Positions 52,697 to 60,924 of a stretch of 64,000 nucleotides of DNA are shown here, in pieces; position 1 is the first letter of the stretch; each line of letters starts with the position of its first letter. The position numbers and the translations under genes were made by a program. The notes beneath the pieces were generated by a model. It was not told the origin of the DNA. It saw only the letters and a program-made list of their open reading frames with translations, and ran no database searches. This DNA comes from Gammaproteobacteria bacterium (GTDB taxonomy: Bacteria; Pseudomonadota; Gammaproteobacteria; Burkholderiales; Rhodocyclaceae), in NCBI GenBank assembly GCA_018819515.1, contig JAHJPX010000007.1:186001-250000 (forward strand), given 5' to 3'.

Positions 52697-53290
52697 ATGG
52701 ACATCATCCCGTCGATCGCTCTCGCCGGCGGCATGGCCTGGGCCAGCGGCATGCGGCTCTACGCCGTCGTGTTCGCGGCGGGCCTGCTGAGCCGCCTGGG
52801 CTATGTACACTTGCCCGACACGTTGCGGGTGCTCGAGAATCCGCTCGTGTTGGGCATTGCCGGCTTTCTGCTGGTCGTGGAATTCCTCGCCGACAAGATT
52901 CCGGCCGTCGATTCCGTTTGGGATGGCATCCACACTTTCATCCGGATTCCGGCCGGCGCACTTCTCGCTGCGTTGGCGCTGGGCGATCACGATCCGGCGT
53001 TGATGCTCGCCGCCGGACTGCTCGGCGGCACGCTGACGGCGGGCACGCACGCGGTGAAGGCCGGCAGCCGCGCGCTGATCAACACCTCGCCGGAACCGTT
53101 TTCCAATGTCGCCACCTCGTTCGGCGAAGACGCGCTGGTGGCAGGCGGTCTTCTGACCGCCTTCAGTCACCCGGCGCTCTTTCTTGTCCTGCTGGGTGTC
53201 TTCGTTGCGCTGTTGATCTGGTTGCTGCCGAAAGTCTTCCGAGGCGTGCGTCTCGTCTTCGGAAGGCTGTTCCGCAACAACCCGGCCTAG
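52697..53290 (+). CDS. DUF4126 family membrane protein
   Basis: 197-residue membrane protein with about four to five helices matching DUF4126: IALAGGMAWASGMRLYAVVFAAGL at the start and AGTHAVKAGSRALINTSPEPFSN in the middle (both in parts). Function unknown. GGAGG at 52686-52690 favours ATG 52697 over ATG 52694. It is divergent from the LysM gene and ends before a 249-nt spacer with hairpins and a terminator. Confidence 0.85.
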   Translation: MDIIPSIALAGGMAWASGMRLYAVVFAAGLLSRLGYVHLPDTLRVLENPLVLGIAGFLLVVEFLADKIPAVDSVWDGIHTFIRIPAGALLAALALGDHDPALMLAAGLLGGTLTAGTHAVKAGSRALINTSPEPFSNVATSFGEDALVAGGLLTAFSHPALFLVLLGVFVALLIWLLPKVFRGVRLVFGRLFRNNPA

Positions 53291-53407
53291 CAGCCCTCGA
53301 GGCGGATTTCGCGGCGCCTCGCGCCCTTCGGAAAAGTGTGGAGCTTCGCTCCATCCCTCGCTTTGCTCGGGACCGCTACTTCGTGGCGTCCCGCGCCCTT
53401 CGGGCTG

Positions 53408-53430
53408 GTCAGCCGTGGCGATACGCCACC
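53408..53430 (+). repeat. REP-like palindromic repeat in the DUF4126-TDT spacer
   Basis: Head truncated to GTCAGCC, then stem GTGGCG, loop ATA, CGCCAC, C. Just upstream are two copies of CGCGCCCTTCGG (about 53325 and 53389) and small hairpins; nothing else is recognisable in 53291-53440. Confidence 0.85.
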
Positions 53431-53440
53431 CGATGTGAAA

Positions 53441-53470
53441 GAAGGGTCGCCCGCGCGGGCGGCCCTTTCT
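53441..53470. terminator. intrinsic terminator between DUF4126 and the TDT transporter gene
   Basis: GAAGGGTCGCCCGC pairs with GCGGGCGGCCCTTTC almost perfectly, ending in TTTCT; suits transcripts from the left. It also lies downstream of the converging transporter gene. Confidence 0.75.
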
Positions 53471-53539
53471 GCCTGGGTGGTGACGACCGGAATGGTGCTT
53501 GGGGAACGGGGAAACGGCGGCCTGTTCCCGCAGTTTTCC

Positions 53540-54502
53540 TTAGTGCCCCTCGACGCAGATCTCGCGGCGCGAGACCGCCATTGCGGTGCGAACCAGAAGC
53601 ATAGCGATCACCAGCGTCAGAATGCCAAGCAGGCCGCTGGCCAGCCATGAGTAGAACGCAAGGCCAGTTTCCTTGGCCATGACTAGCGTGGAGATAGTGA
53701 TGGCGGCGATCGGGAACGAATACGCCCACCAGGACAAGAAGAACTTCAAGCGGGCGAACCACTTCACTTGTACGAACAAAAGCAGCGTGAAGAAGAGCGC
53801 GATGCCGTAGAGAATGCGCGCGAAGGCGTCGATGCCGCCGATCAGGTTGTAGTAGGAGATGAAGCCGACGGCCGCCGGCGCGATGAAGATGAATAGTGTC
53901 GGCATGAAGCGGTCCGGCAGGCTGCCGTGGAAGATCAGGCGGTAGAAGATGATCGATGTCAGCACCGGCCAGAAAAAGATGCCGACGCCGTAGAAGAACC
54001 AGGAGATCTCGGGCGAGGCATGATGCACACCGGAAATGGGCACCAGGATGTTGCCCACCACCGGGATGAACCAGGCGGGATTGAGGTGGGCGATCTCGTA
54101 CTTCGTGTGATGGATCCACGAGGACATCACGTAGAGCGTTGCGACCAGATGCAATCCGGAACCGATCGCCCAGAACCAGAACGACCATTCGGGCGCCCTG
54201 TGCAGGTAGCCAATCGACAGCAGGATCAGCGCAATCGAGATGGTGGGCGCAAATGCCACCTTCACCGGGTGGTTGATCTCGCCAAGCACAGCTTGCGGGT
54301 ATCTGGCGAGCTTGGCCAGGTAAATCACCGCCAGCAACGCAAACAACGCGGCGGTAACCGGCAGCAAAATCGGGCTGAGTGCGAACCCGAGCCCGAGGAT
54401 GTGTTCGGCGCGGCTCCATGCAATGGTGAAGCCGGCCATGCCCATGATCATGGCAAACCACGAAATGGGGAAATTCTTGAGACGGGACGCGGTGTCGCTC
54501 AT
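53540..54502 (-). CDS. TDT/SLAC1 family transporter (TehA-like)
   Basis: 320-residue membrane protein with ten helices of the tellurite-resistance/dicarboxylate transporter family. It opens with LKNFPISWFAMIMGMAGFTIAW, an amphipathic start and helix 1 typical of TehA/SLAC1. These are anion channels or exporters for C4-dicarboxylates, tellurite or sulfite. It lies 108 nt downstream of cydX on the same strand and may be read from the cyd operon. The substrate is unknown. Confidence 0.88.
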   Translation of the reverse strand: MSDTASRLKNFPISWFAMIMGMAGFTIAWSRAEHILGLGFALSPILLPVTAALFALLAVIYLAKLARYPQAVLGEINHPVKVAFAPTISIALILLSIGYLHRAPEWSFWFWAIGSGLHLVATLYVMSSWIHHTKYEIAHLNPAWFIPVVGNILVPISGVHHASPEISWFFYGVGIFFWPVLTSIIFYRLIFHGSLPDRFMPTLFIFIAPAAVGFISYYNLIGGIDAFARILYGIALFFTLLLFVQVKWFARLKFFLSWWAYSFPIAAITISTLVMAKETGLAFYSWLASGLLGILTLVIAMLLVRTAMAVSRREICVEGH

Positions 54503-54610
54503 ATTTGTTCCAGTGGAGAGGATTTGAGTATTAGCACTTGCTTATGTTATTGGCAGCTCGATGACAAATCAACGGAGGGCGCGAATAAATTCGCCCGCCC
54601 TTCCCGGTTT

Positions 54611-54715
54611 TCAGCGATCACCGTCCTTTTCGGACTCGAATTCATGCCACATGGCATTGAGGACGGCGAGCAGGACGGCCATGGTCAGGCCGAGCATCCA
54701 GGTGAAGTACCACAT
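54611..54715 (-). CDS. cydX: cytochrome bd oxidase small subunit CydX
   Basis: A 34-residue gene too short for most ORF callers. The product begins MWYFTWMLGLTMAVLLAVLN: a single membrane helix with the CydX hallmark Trp-Tyr-Phe start, followed by a charged tail (MWHEFESEKDGDR). CydX stabilises the haems of the bd oxidase. It lies 15 nt after cydB and is in the expected order cydA-cydB-cydX. Confidence 0.92.
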   Translation of the reverse strand: MWYFTWMLGLTMAVLLAVLNAMWHEFESEKDGDR

Positions 54716-54730
54716 GTCTATTCTCCCTGA

Positions 54731-55870
54731 TCAGTAAGCGGAACGGTCGTGGGACTCGATGAAGGCGGTGGTGACCTTGCCCGCCATCATCTTGTAGGCC
54801 CAACCGGTGTAGGCGATGACGATGGGCGTGAAGATCAGCGCCGCCCAGAACATCACCTCCAGCGTCAAATGGCTCGACACGCTGTCCCAGACCGTCAGGC
54901 TGGAGCGCGGATCGGACGACGAGGGCATGATGAAGGGGAACAGCGCCACCCCCGCCGTGCCGATCACACCCAACTCGGCGACGGCGCTGCCGATGAAGGC
55001 CAGCACCGGCTTTCTCGCCCACGCCAGCAGGAGCGCCAGCAAGCCGCCGGCGAATGCGGCGCCGGGTACCAGCCATAGCAGCGGCATTTTCTGGAAGTTG
55101 CCCATCCAGGCGCCGGCCTGGATCGCCACCGTCTTGTCGAGCGGATTGGGCAGCGCCCCCGCATCGACCGCCGAGGTGATCACATAGCCCGGCATGCCCG
55201 AGGCCACCCAGACGCCGGCGCCGGCGAAGGCGGCCAGCATGACGGCGCCGAAGATCAGCGAAGCCAGCCGGGCGCGTTCATACACCACACCTTCGGTACG
55301 TACCATCAGGTAGTTGGCGCCGTGGAAGGTCAGCATGGCCAGGCTGACCACGCCGGCCAACAGGGCGAAGGGATTGAGCAGCGCCCAGAAGGTACCGGTG
55401 TAGACCGGCATCAGGTTGTCCTCGAAGTGGAAGGGCACCCCAAGCAACAGGTTGCCGAAGGCGACGCCGAAGATCAGCGCCGGTACCGCACCGCCGACGA
55501 ACAGGCCCCAGTCCCAGGCCGTGCGCCAGGTCGGGTTGTTCACCTTGGAGCGGTAGTCGAAGCCGACCGGCCGGAAGAACAGCGCCCAGAGCACCGCCAG
55601 CATGGCCCAGTAGAAGCCGGAGAAGGCGGTGGCGTACACCAGCGGCCAGGCGGCGAAGATGGCGCCGCCAGCGGTGATGAACCAGACCTGGTTGCCGTCC
55701 CAGTGCGGGCCGACGGTGTTGATGACGACACGGCGTTCGACGTCGTTCCGGCCGACGAAGGGCAAGAGCGTGCCGACGCCCATGTCATGACCGTCCATGA
55801 CGGCGAAGCCGAGCAGCAGGACGCCGACCAGCAGCCACCAGATGAGCTTCAGGGTTTCGTAATCGAGCAT
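54731..55870 (-). CDS. cydB: cytochrome bd ubiquinol oxidase subunit II
   Basis: 379-residue membrane subunit of the bd-type quinol oxidase, the same length as E. coli CydB, with about eight to nine helices. The opening LDYETLKLIWWLLVGVLLLGFAVMDGHDMGVG is diagnostic (given in part). With CydA it forms the high-affinity terminal oxidase that reduces oxygen to water using ubiquinol without pumping protons. Located 10 nt after cydA. Confidence 0.97.
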   Translation of the reverse strand: MLDYETLKLIWWLLVGVLLLGFAVMDGHDMGVGTLLPFVGRNDVERRVVINTVGPHWDGNQVWFITAGGAIFAAWPLVYATAFSGFYWAMLAVLWALFFRPVGFDYRSKVNNPTWRTAWDWGLFVGGAVPALIFGVAFGNLLLGVPFHFEDNLMPVYTGTFWALLNPFALLAGVVSLAMLTFHGANYLMVRTEGVVYERARLASLIFGAVMLAAFAGAGVWVASGMPGYVITSAVDAGALPNPLDKTVAIQAGAWMGNFQKMPLLWLVPGAAFAGGLLALLLAWARKPVLAFIGSAVAELGVIGTAGVALFPFIMPSSSDPRSSLTVWDSVSSHLTLEVMFWAALIFTPIVIAYTGWAYKMMAGKVTTAFIESHDRSAY

Positions 55871-55880
55871 GACGTGATCC

Positions 55881-57446
55881 TCAGCGGGCGGGTTGGAAGT
55901 TGGCTTCGCCTTCGTAGCGGCCGGTGCCGAGACTGGCCGGGCCGAGGCGGGCGTACTTGAACATCAGGTACATCTCGACCACCAGCAGGCCGGTGTAGAA
56001 GAACAGGAAGCCGGCCAGCGAGCCGTAGAGGCTGCCGGCGGAGAGGGTCGAGGTCGACAGGTGCGTAGGCAGGATGCCGTAGATGGTCCAGGGCTGGCGG
56101 CCGTATTCGGCGACGAACCAGCCCATTTCGCAGGCGATCCAGGGCATGGGGATGAACCAGAGCGCCCAACGCAACAGCCAGCGCTTCTCCATGAAGGTGT
56201 TCTTCGCCGAGTACCAGAAGGAGAGGCCGAACAGCAGTGCGAAGGAAAAGCCGAGGGCGACCATGAGGCGGAAGGTCCAGAACATCGGCGCCACCTTCGG
56301 GATGGAGTCGCGCGCGGCCTGGGCGATCATGTCTGGGGTAGCCTGGCTGACGTCGGCGACGTATTTCTTCAGCAGCAGGCCGTAGCCGAGGTCGGCCTGG
56401 TGGGCTTCGAAGGTGACCTTGGTTGATTCATCGCCCGTCTTGGCGCGCAGCGCTTCAAGCGCCTTCACGGCGACAATGCCGCGCTGGATGCGTTCGGCGG
56501 CCTGCGCTTCGAGCTGGTCGATGCCCGGCAGCACCTTGTCGGTGGAGCGGGTGGCGATCAGTCCGAGGGCGTAGGGAATCTTGATCTCGGCGTGGTTCTC
56601 GCGCTTCTCGTCGTCGGGGATGGCGAACAGGGTGAAGGCGGCCGGCGCTTCCTCGGTCTTCCACATGCCTTCGAGGGCGGCGAGCTTGGTCTGCTGGTGT
56701 TCGGTGACGGCGTAGCCGGATTCGTCACCGAGCACGATCACCGACAGCGAGGCGGCCAGGCCGAAGGCGGCGGCGATGCGAAAGGAGCGCTTGGCAAATT
56801 CGACATGGACGCCCTTGAGCAGATACCACGAGGAGATGCCGAGCACGAACATGGCGCCGGTGACGTAGCCCGCCGAGACGGTATGGACGAACTTGGCCTG
56901 CGCGGCCGGGTTGAAGACGACGTCCCAGAAGGACGTCATCTCCATGCGCATGGTGACGTAGCTGAACTCGGAGCCGACCGGGTTCTGCATCCAGCCATTG
57001 GCGATCAGGATCCACACGGCCGAGAGGTTGGAGCCGATGGCGGTGAGGTAGGTGATCAGCAGGTGTCGGCGTTTGGAGAGTTTCTCCCAGCCGAAGAAGA
57101 AGAGACCGATGAAGGTCGATTCGAGGAAGAAGGCCATCAGGCCTTCGATCGCCAACGGGGCGCCGAAGATGTCGCCGACGTAGTGGGAATAGTAGGCCCA
57201 GTTGGTGCCGAACTGGAACTCCATGGTGATGCCGGTGGTGACGCCCAGCGCGAAGTTGATGCCGAATAGCTTGCCCCAGAACTTGGTCATGTCACGGTAG
57301 ATCTCCTTGCCGGTCATGACATAGGTAGTTTCCATGATGGCCAGCAGGAAGGAGAGGCCCAGGGTGAGGGGAACGAACAGGAAGTGGTAGAAGGCCGTGG
57401 CGGCGAACTGCAATCGACTGAGGTCGACAACTTCTTCGGTGACCAT
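55881..57446 (-). CDS. cydA: cytochrome bd ubiquinol oxidase subunit I
   Basis: 521-residue subunit carrying haems b558, b595 and d. VVDLSRLQFAATAFYHFLFVPLTLG includes the conserved N-terminal histidine; the GRQPW-containing block (EYGRQPWTIYGILPT) is the quinol-oxidase signature. Length matches the long Q-loop (E. coli-type) branch. Order cydP-cydA-cydB-cydX. Confidence 0.97.
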   Translation of the reverse strand: MVTEEVVDLSRLQFAATAFYHFLFVPLTLGLSFLLAIMETTYVMTGKEIYRDMTKFWGKLFGINFALGVTTGITMEFQFGTNWAYYSHYVGDIFGAPLAIEGLMAFFLESTFIGLFFFGWEKLSKRRHLLITYLTAIGSNLSAVWILIANGWMQNPVGSEFSYVTMRMEMTSFWDVVFNPAAQAKFVHTVSAGYVTGAMFVLGISSWYLLKGVHVEFAKRSFRIAAAFGLAASLSVIVLGDESGYAVTEHQQTKLAALEGMWKTEEAPAAFTLFAIPDDEKRENHAEIKIPYALGLIATRSTDKVLPGIDQLEAQAAERIQRGIVAVKALEALRAKTGDESTKVTFEAHQADLGYGLLLKKYVADVSQATPDMIAQAARDSIPKVAPMFWTFRLMVALGFSFALLFGLSFWYSAKNTFMEKRWLLRWALWFIPMPWIACEMGWFVAEYGRQPWTIYGILPTHLSTSTLSAGSLYGSLAGFLFFYTGLLVVEMYLMFKYARLGPASLGTGRYEGEANFQPAR

Positions 57447-57464
57447 GCGATGACTCCGTAAGGA

Positions 57465-57695
57465 TCAGGGGTTGGGGGTTCTGGTTGTTGTAGTGGGCGA
57501 AACGATGCTGGCGGCCACCCGGTCTGGGTCCATGCCCTCGGTCATCTTCTTCAACTGCGGCTCGCTGAAGAAGAGGAACCAGATGCCGTACAGGAGCGCG
57601 ACCTTGACCGCGAGCATCAGGGCGATTTCGCGACGCAGGGACGGACGGCGGCCGTTACCGGGTGGCGTCTCGCCACGGCTGACTTTTCCAGGCAT
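57465..57695 (-). CDS. cydP: CydP-like small subunit of cytochrome bd
   Basis: 76-residue single-span protein with the CydP core LRREIALMLAVKVALLYGIWFLFFSEPQ, a helix flanked by a basic start and an FSEPQ tail (described in parts). It lies 18 nt upstream of cydA. The first 16 residues include KVSRGETPP from the dispersed repeat, so the gene's 5' end has been modified; the start at 57695 is in doubt and an inner ATG would lose about half the protein. CydP is a putative bd accessory subunit. Confidence 0.82.
   Translation of the reverse strand: MPGKVSRGETPPGNGRRPSLRREIALMLAVKVALLYGIWFLFFSEPQLKKMTEGMDPDRVAASIVSPTTTTRTPNP
57661..57687 (-). repeat. REP-like palindromic repeat inside the cydP 5' end
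   Basis: Same sequence as the priA copy (loop AGA), same orientation as the gene; read as KVSRGETPP directly after the start codon region. Confidence 0.92.
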
Positions 57696-57711
57696 GGACT
57701 GCTGCCGGGGC

Positions 57712-58101
57712 TCAGGCGTTGCGCAGGCCCTTGACCCAGGCTTCCATGGCGTCGTTGGCCGGCTTCATCGGGGCTTCCATGAAGCTGACCACGAACTTGT
57801 CGCCCATGTCGGCGACGCCGATGGAGCGCGGGCGCACGGCCAGCACCTGCGGATTCGGCAAGGCGATGCCGAAACAGAAGATGACATCGACTGCGGCCTT
57901 GATGGCCGGATTGATCTCGCCCTGGATGCGCGTGGTGTGCGCGTAGTGGTCGAACACGCCGATGAAGTGGACCTTGGGATTGCCGGCGATCTTGTCCTTG
58001 AGGTAGGCGACGATGTCGTCGACGCTCTTGCAGCTCGTCTCGCCCTTGTCGATCTCGGCAACGAAGACGGGGTACTTTTCCTGTAGCAGGGTCTGTTTCA
58101 T
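57712..58101 (-). CDS. DUF6858-like protein
   Basis: 129-residue soluble protein beginning MKQTLLQEKYPVFVAEIDK, with a Cys in TSCKSVDDIV and a compact alpha-plus-beta pattern (FIGVFDHYAHT, VIFCFGIALPNP). I believe it matches DUF6858, a family of unknown function often found near sulfur or bd-oxidase genes. It lies 17 nt upstream of cydP on the same strand and may be the first gene of the cyd transcript. Confidence 0.7.
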   Translation of the reverse strand: MKQTLLQEKYPVFVAEIDKGETSCKSVDDIVAYLKDKIAGNPKVHFIGVFDHYAHTTRIQGEINPAIKAAVDVIFCFGIALPNPQVLAVRPRSIGVADMGDKFVVSFMEAPMKPANDAMEAWVKGLRNA

Positions 58102-58172
58102 TTTGTACTTTCGGTTGGGATTGAGGGTGCTTAATCATCTAACAAGAAGCGTGCCGATACCATGTGACAAAG

Positions 58173-58188
58173 TGGCACGGGTCTTGAT
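58173..58188 (+). promoter_or_regulatory. sigma-54-like promoter ahead of the NifX-like gene
   Basis: TGGCACG-GGTC-TTGAT matches the sigma-54 consensus (TGGCACG-N4-TTGCW) in spacing and all positions but the -12 C (A here). It lies 41 nt before the start codon. A GTGCC...GGCAC inverted repeat flanks the -24 element. Confidence 0.45.
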
Positions 58189-58228
58189 ATGGAGACTGAG
58201 CGGGAAGAAACCCAACTCAGGAGAAATC

Positions 58229-58624
58229 ATGCGTATCGCAGTCAGTAGTCAAAATTTTCGCCAAGTCACCGGGCATGCCGGGCATGCGCGCCGCTTTCTC
58301 GTATTCAACGTCGATGGCGTGGCGTCGATCGAACTGGTCGATCGCCTCGATCTGCCAAAAGAGCTAGCCATACACGGCTTCGACGACCGTGTTCCCCACC
58401 CGCTCTACGGCATGGACGTGCTGATTACCGGCGGCGCCGGCGAAGGATTCAAGCAACGGCTGGCGCAGCGTGGCGTGCAGGTTGTCGCAACCGCCGAGAC
58501 TGACCCGGAAGTTGCAGTGCGCGCGTTCATGGCTGGCCATTTGAGCCCACCGCTGGCGCAAGACCATGATCACGGAGGCCAGCACGATCATGACCATGAA
58601 GGCGGGTGCGGCTGCCACGGCTGA
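58229..58624 (+). CDS. NifX/NifB-like (dinitrogenase iron-molybdenum cofactor) domain protein
   Basis: 131-residue protein with the Fe-Mo cofactor-binding-like fold: N-terminal MRIAVSSQNFRQVTGHAGHAR and central GMDVLITGGAGEGFKQRL. The last twenty residues are rich in His, Asp and Cys (DHDHGGQHDHDH... then a CGC-H end), an obvious metal-binding tail. No nif genes are in the window, so a role in metal-cluster handling for the neighbouring haem or Fe-S enzymes is more likely than nitrogen fixation. GGAG precedes ATG 58229. It is divergent from the cyd operon. Confidence 0.88.
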   Translation: MRIAVSSQNFRQVTGHAGHARRFLVFNVDGVASIELVDRLDLPKELAIHGFDDRVPHPLYGMDVLITGGAGEGFKQRLAQRGVQVVATAETDPEVAVRAFMAGHLSPPLAQDHDHGGQHDHDHEGGCGCHG

Positions 58625-58631
58625 CAGCCAG

Positions 58632-58656
58632 AAAAGTCAGCCGTGGCGGTACGCCG
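58632..58656 (+). repeat. REP-like palindromic repeat between the NifX-like gene and the cytochrome b gene
   Basis: AAAAGTCAGCC, stem GTGGCG, loop GTA, CGCCGT (3' stem decayed), 7 nt after one stop and 3 nt before the stop of the converging gene. Confidence 0.9.
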
Positions 58657-58659
58657 TGC

Positions 58660-59268
58660 TCAGTGTTGCTCTTCCTCTTCCCATCCCGTAATCATGGTCT
58701 TGATGTGGGCGAGAGGTGTGTGGCCGGTCGTCGTCAGGTAAACGTGAACGATGAAGAACGTCAGCATCATGAACGCGCCAACGGTGTGGATCATCGCCAC
58801 CATCGGCAGGTCGAGGTAAGCCCCGATGGCGCCGTCCTTCCAGTAAGCGTAGAAGAGATAGAACAATCCCGAACCCCAGATGATCGGCGATACGAACGCC
58901 AGCAGCGCCAGATAGGCCAGACGCTGTAGCGGGTTGTGCTTCTTGACGGTGCTCTTTTGGAACGGGTTGGGCGCGTTCGTGAAGATGCCGAGGACGTAGT
59001 AGCGGATCATCGCGTCGACTTTCTTCAGCGTCGGAATGTACTGCCGCCATTCGCCGGTGGTGAACTGCCAGAAAATGGTGAAGGCCCATAGTGCCAGCAG
59101 TGTCCAGGCCGTAAAGGTATGAAGATCGGCTGCACGGTGGAATCCGAACCATTCATAGCTGCCGTGGATCTCGAAGCCGGTGATCAGCATGAAGATCACC
59201 AGCGCCGCCTGCGACCAGTGCCAGAAGCGCTCGTAGCGCTTGTAGAGAAATATCCTGTTCGTGCTCAT
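58660..59268 (-). CDS. cytochrome b561-like membrane subunit
   Basis: 202-residue diheme cytochrome b (four helices): YKRYERFWHWSQAALVIFMLITGFEIHG begins helix 1 with candidate haem histidine, HTFTAWTLLALW helix 2, and TVGAFMMLTFFIVHVYLT helix 4. It resembles the thiosulfate-reductase/formate-dehydrogenase gamma type that passes electrons between quinone and a periplasmic partner. The ATG overlaps the octaheme stop (59265-59268), so the two subunits should form a complex. Confidence 0.9.
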   Translation of the reverse strand: MSTNRIFLYKRYERFWHWSQAALVIFMLITGFEIHGSYEWFGFHRAADLHTFTAWTLLALWAFTIFWQFTTGEWRQYIPTLKKVDAMIRYYVLGIFTNAPNPFQKSTVKKHNPLQRLAYLALLAFVSPIIWGSGLFYLFYAYWKDGAIGAYLDLPMVAMIHTVGAFMMLTFFIVHVYLTTTGHTPLAHIKTMITGWEEEEQH

Positions 59269-60911
59269 TGCTCGTCCTTCCCTTCATTCTTTTTCGGCCG
59301 GCACAAGACGCAGACGCGCGCGCCGCCATGTATCAGTACGCCCAGCGAAGCCAGGCCGACCATGAGCCAGCCCAGGGTGTCGATCAGTCCGTTGCGATCC
59401 TGGCCTGGCAGCCAGACACCGGCAATGCCCTTCAGGCGTCCATCGTTCTGGTGGCACTGCGCGCAACCGACGGCGTCGTGCTTCGGCGCCACCATGTGGG
59501 TGATCGGCCAACTCATCTCGGTGGATACGAAATCGTACTTGCCGCTCCAGGGCAGCCCGGCGACTTCCATGCCGGCCTTGATCGCCTTCGGCCAGTTGTA
59601 GTTGTGCCAAAGCGCCGTGTCGTCCTCGGCAGCGGTGTGGACGATCAACAGGTTCTTCAACTCCGGATCGTAAGCCTGCTTGCCGCGGTGCACCTTGAAC
59701 GGCCAGATGCGGGCCCCAGGTTCGTTGGCGCTGCCTTGCGGGCTGTTGATCTCGACCACATGGGTTGGATCGATCTTGTCGCCCACCACCTTGAAGTCGA
59801 CCTTGCCGTTGAACCAGCGGTACTCGGGAATCAGGAACGAATCCCACGTCCAGTTGCCCTTCTTCGAATCGAAGGCACGCCGGCCGGCGCTGTCCTTGTA
59901 GGCGAAGCGCTTGCCGTCGGCGTCCATGGTCGTCGCCGTCGACCAGTCCCACACCTTTTCCGTACCGATCGAATTGCGCGCGTACTCCGGAATGTGGCAG
60001 GTCTGGCACGCGAGTTTGTCGGTATGGGCGTTCAGGCGCTCCATGAGCAACGGATTCTCATGGTGTGGCTTGTCGCTGTGGCAGGACTGGCATGCAGCCG
60101 GATGCTCGTCGTACTTGCCGCGCGGCGTGGCCGGCCCGGTGCGGCTGGCGGTCATTTCATAGCGGCTGCCCGACACCTGGTGATCGGTCGTCTTGTGGCA
60201 GGTCACGCAGCTGAAGTTGAGCCCCTTGGCATCCATATGTACATCCAGATGCTTGCCGGGTTCGATCAGGCTGGTGTCCAGATCGCCGTGCTTGGTGCCG
60301 TTGGCGCCCGCGCCGAAGAAATGGCATGAGCCGCAATTGCGGCGGCTGGGCAACTGCACGGTTTGCGCGACCTTGTTGAGGTCGACCGCCTCGACAAACT
60401 TGCCCGAACCGTGCGGGAACTCCTTGCGCTCGTAGACCGGATGGCCTGCATCGCCGGGCAGCTTTCGGTAGGTACCGGTGCTGTCATGACAAATCAGGCA
60501 ATCGACGTTTTCCTGCTTCGAAAAGTCGAAGGTCTTGTCGTGCCAGCCGTAACCGGCGTGGCAGGCCATGCAGTCTTCCTCGTTCGAGATCGTCGTGGTG
60601 CAGAAGTTGTTGATGATGTTCTTCTTGCCCAGCTTCTTCCCGGTTGCCGCATCGACGACTTCCCATGTCCAGTGTTTGGTGTGCTGGACTTGATTCGCCG
60701 CCTCGTTGTGGCATTCGAGGCAGGCCTTCGTCACTTCGGGCCCGGTCTTGAATGGCTTCTGAAGCTCCTTGAGCTTGCTATGGTCGGTGGTGCCCTTGGC
60801 AACTGCAGGAAGCTTGTCCGTGAGCGTCGGGGCAACGGGCGCCGCCTGCGCGCTGGAAACAAGGACGCAGGATATCCATGCGGCGATCCGCAGTATCGTG
60901 TTCGCTTTCAT
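59265..60911 (-). CDS. otr: octaheme c-type cytochrome (tetrathionate reductase family)
   Basis: 548-residue multihaem cytochrome with a signal peptide (about 23 residues, ending AQA) and eight CxxCH motifs: CLECH 64, CMACH 114, CLICH 138, CGSCH 193, CVTCH 235, CQSCH 274, CQTCH 302 and CAQCH near 482. A C-terminal membrane helix (about 505-525) anchors it. Homologues of this octaheme (OTR) group reduce tetrathionate, nitrite or hydroxylamine in vitro. The overlapping cytochrome b gene supplies the quinone link. ATG 60911 begins the signal peptide. The physiological substrate here is unknown. Confidence 0.92.
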   Translation of the reverse strand: MKANTILRIAAWISCVLVSSAQAAPVAPTLTDKLPAVAKGTTDHSKLKELQKPFKTGPEVTKACLECHNEAANQVQHTKHWTWEVVDAATGKKLGKKNIINNFCTTTISNEEDCMACHAGYGWHDKTFDFSKQENVDCLICHDSTGTYRKLPGDAGHPVYERKEFPHGSGKFVEAVDLNKVAQTVQLPSRRNCGSCHFFGAGANGTKHGDLDTSLIEPGKHLDVHMDAKGLNFSCVTCHKTTDHQVSGSRYEMTASRTGPATPRGKYDEHPAACQSCHSDKPHHENPLLMERLNAHTDKLACQTCHIPEYARNSIGTEKVWDWSTATTMDADGKRFAYKDSAGRRAFDSKKGNWTWDSFLIPEYRWFNGKVDFKVVGDKIDPTHVVEINSPQGSANEPGARIWPFKVHRGKQAYDPELKNLLIVHTAAEDDTALWHNYNWPKAIKAGMEVAGLPWSGKYDFVSTEMSWPITHMVAPKHDAVGCAQCHQNDGRLKGIAGVWLPGQDRNGLIDTLGWLMVGLASLGVLIHGGARVCVLCRPKKNEGKDEQ

Positions 60912-60924
60912 GTCGGTCTCCCCG

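Noticed and set aside
58229..58624. Evidence for nitrogen fixation from the NifX-like gene
   Set aside because: The domain is widespread outside nif clusters and no nif gene is present in the window.
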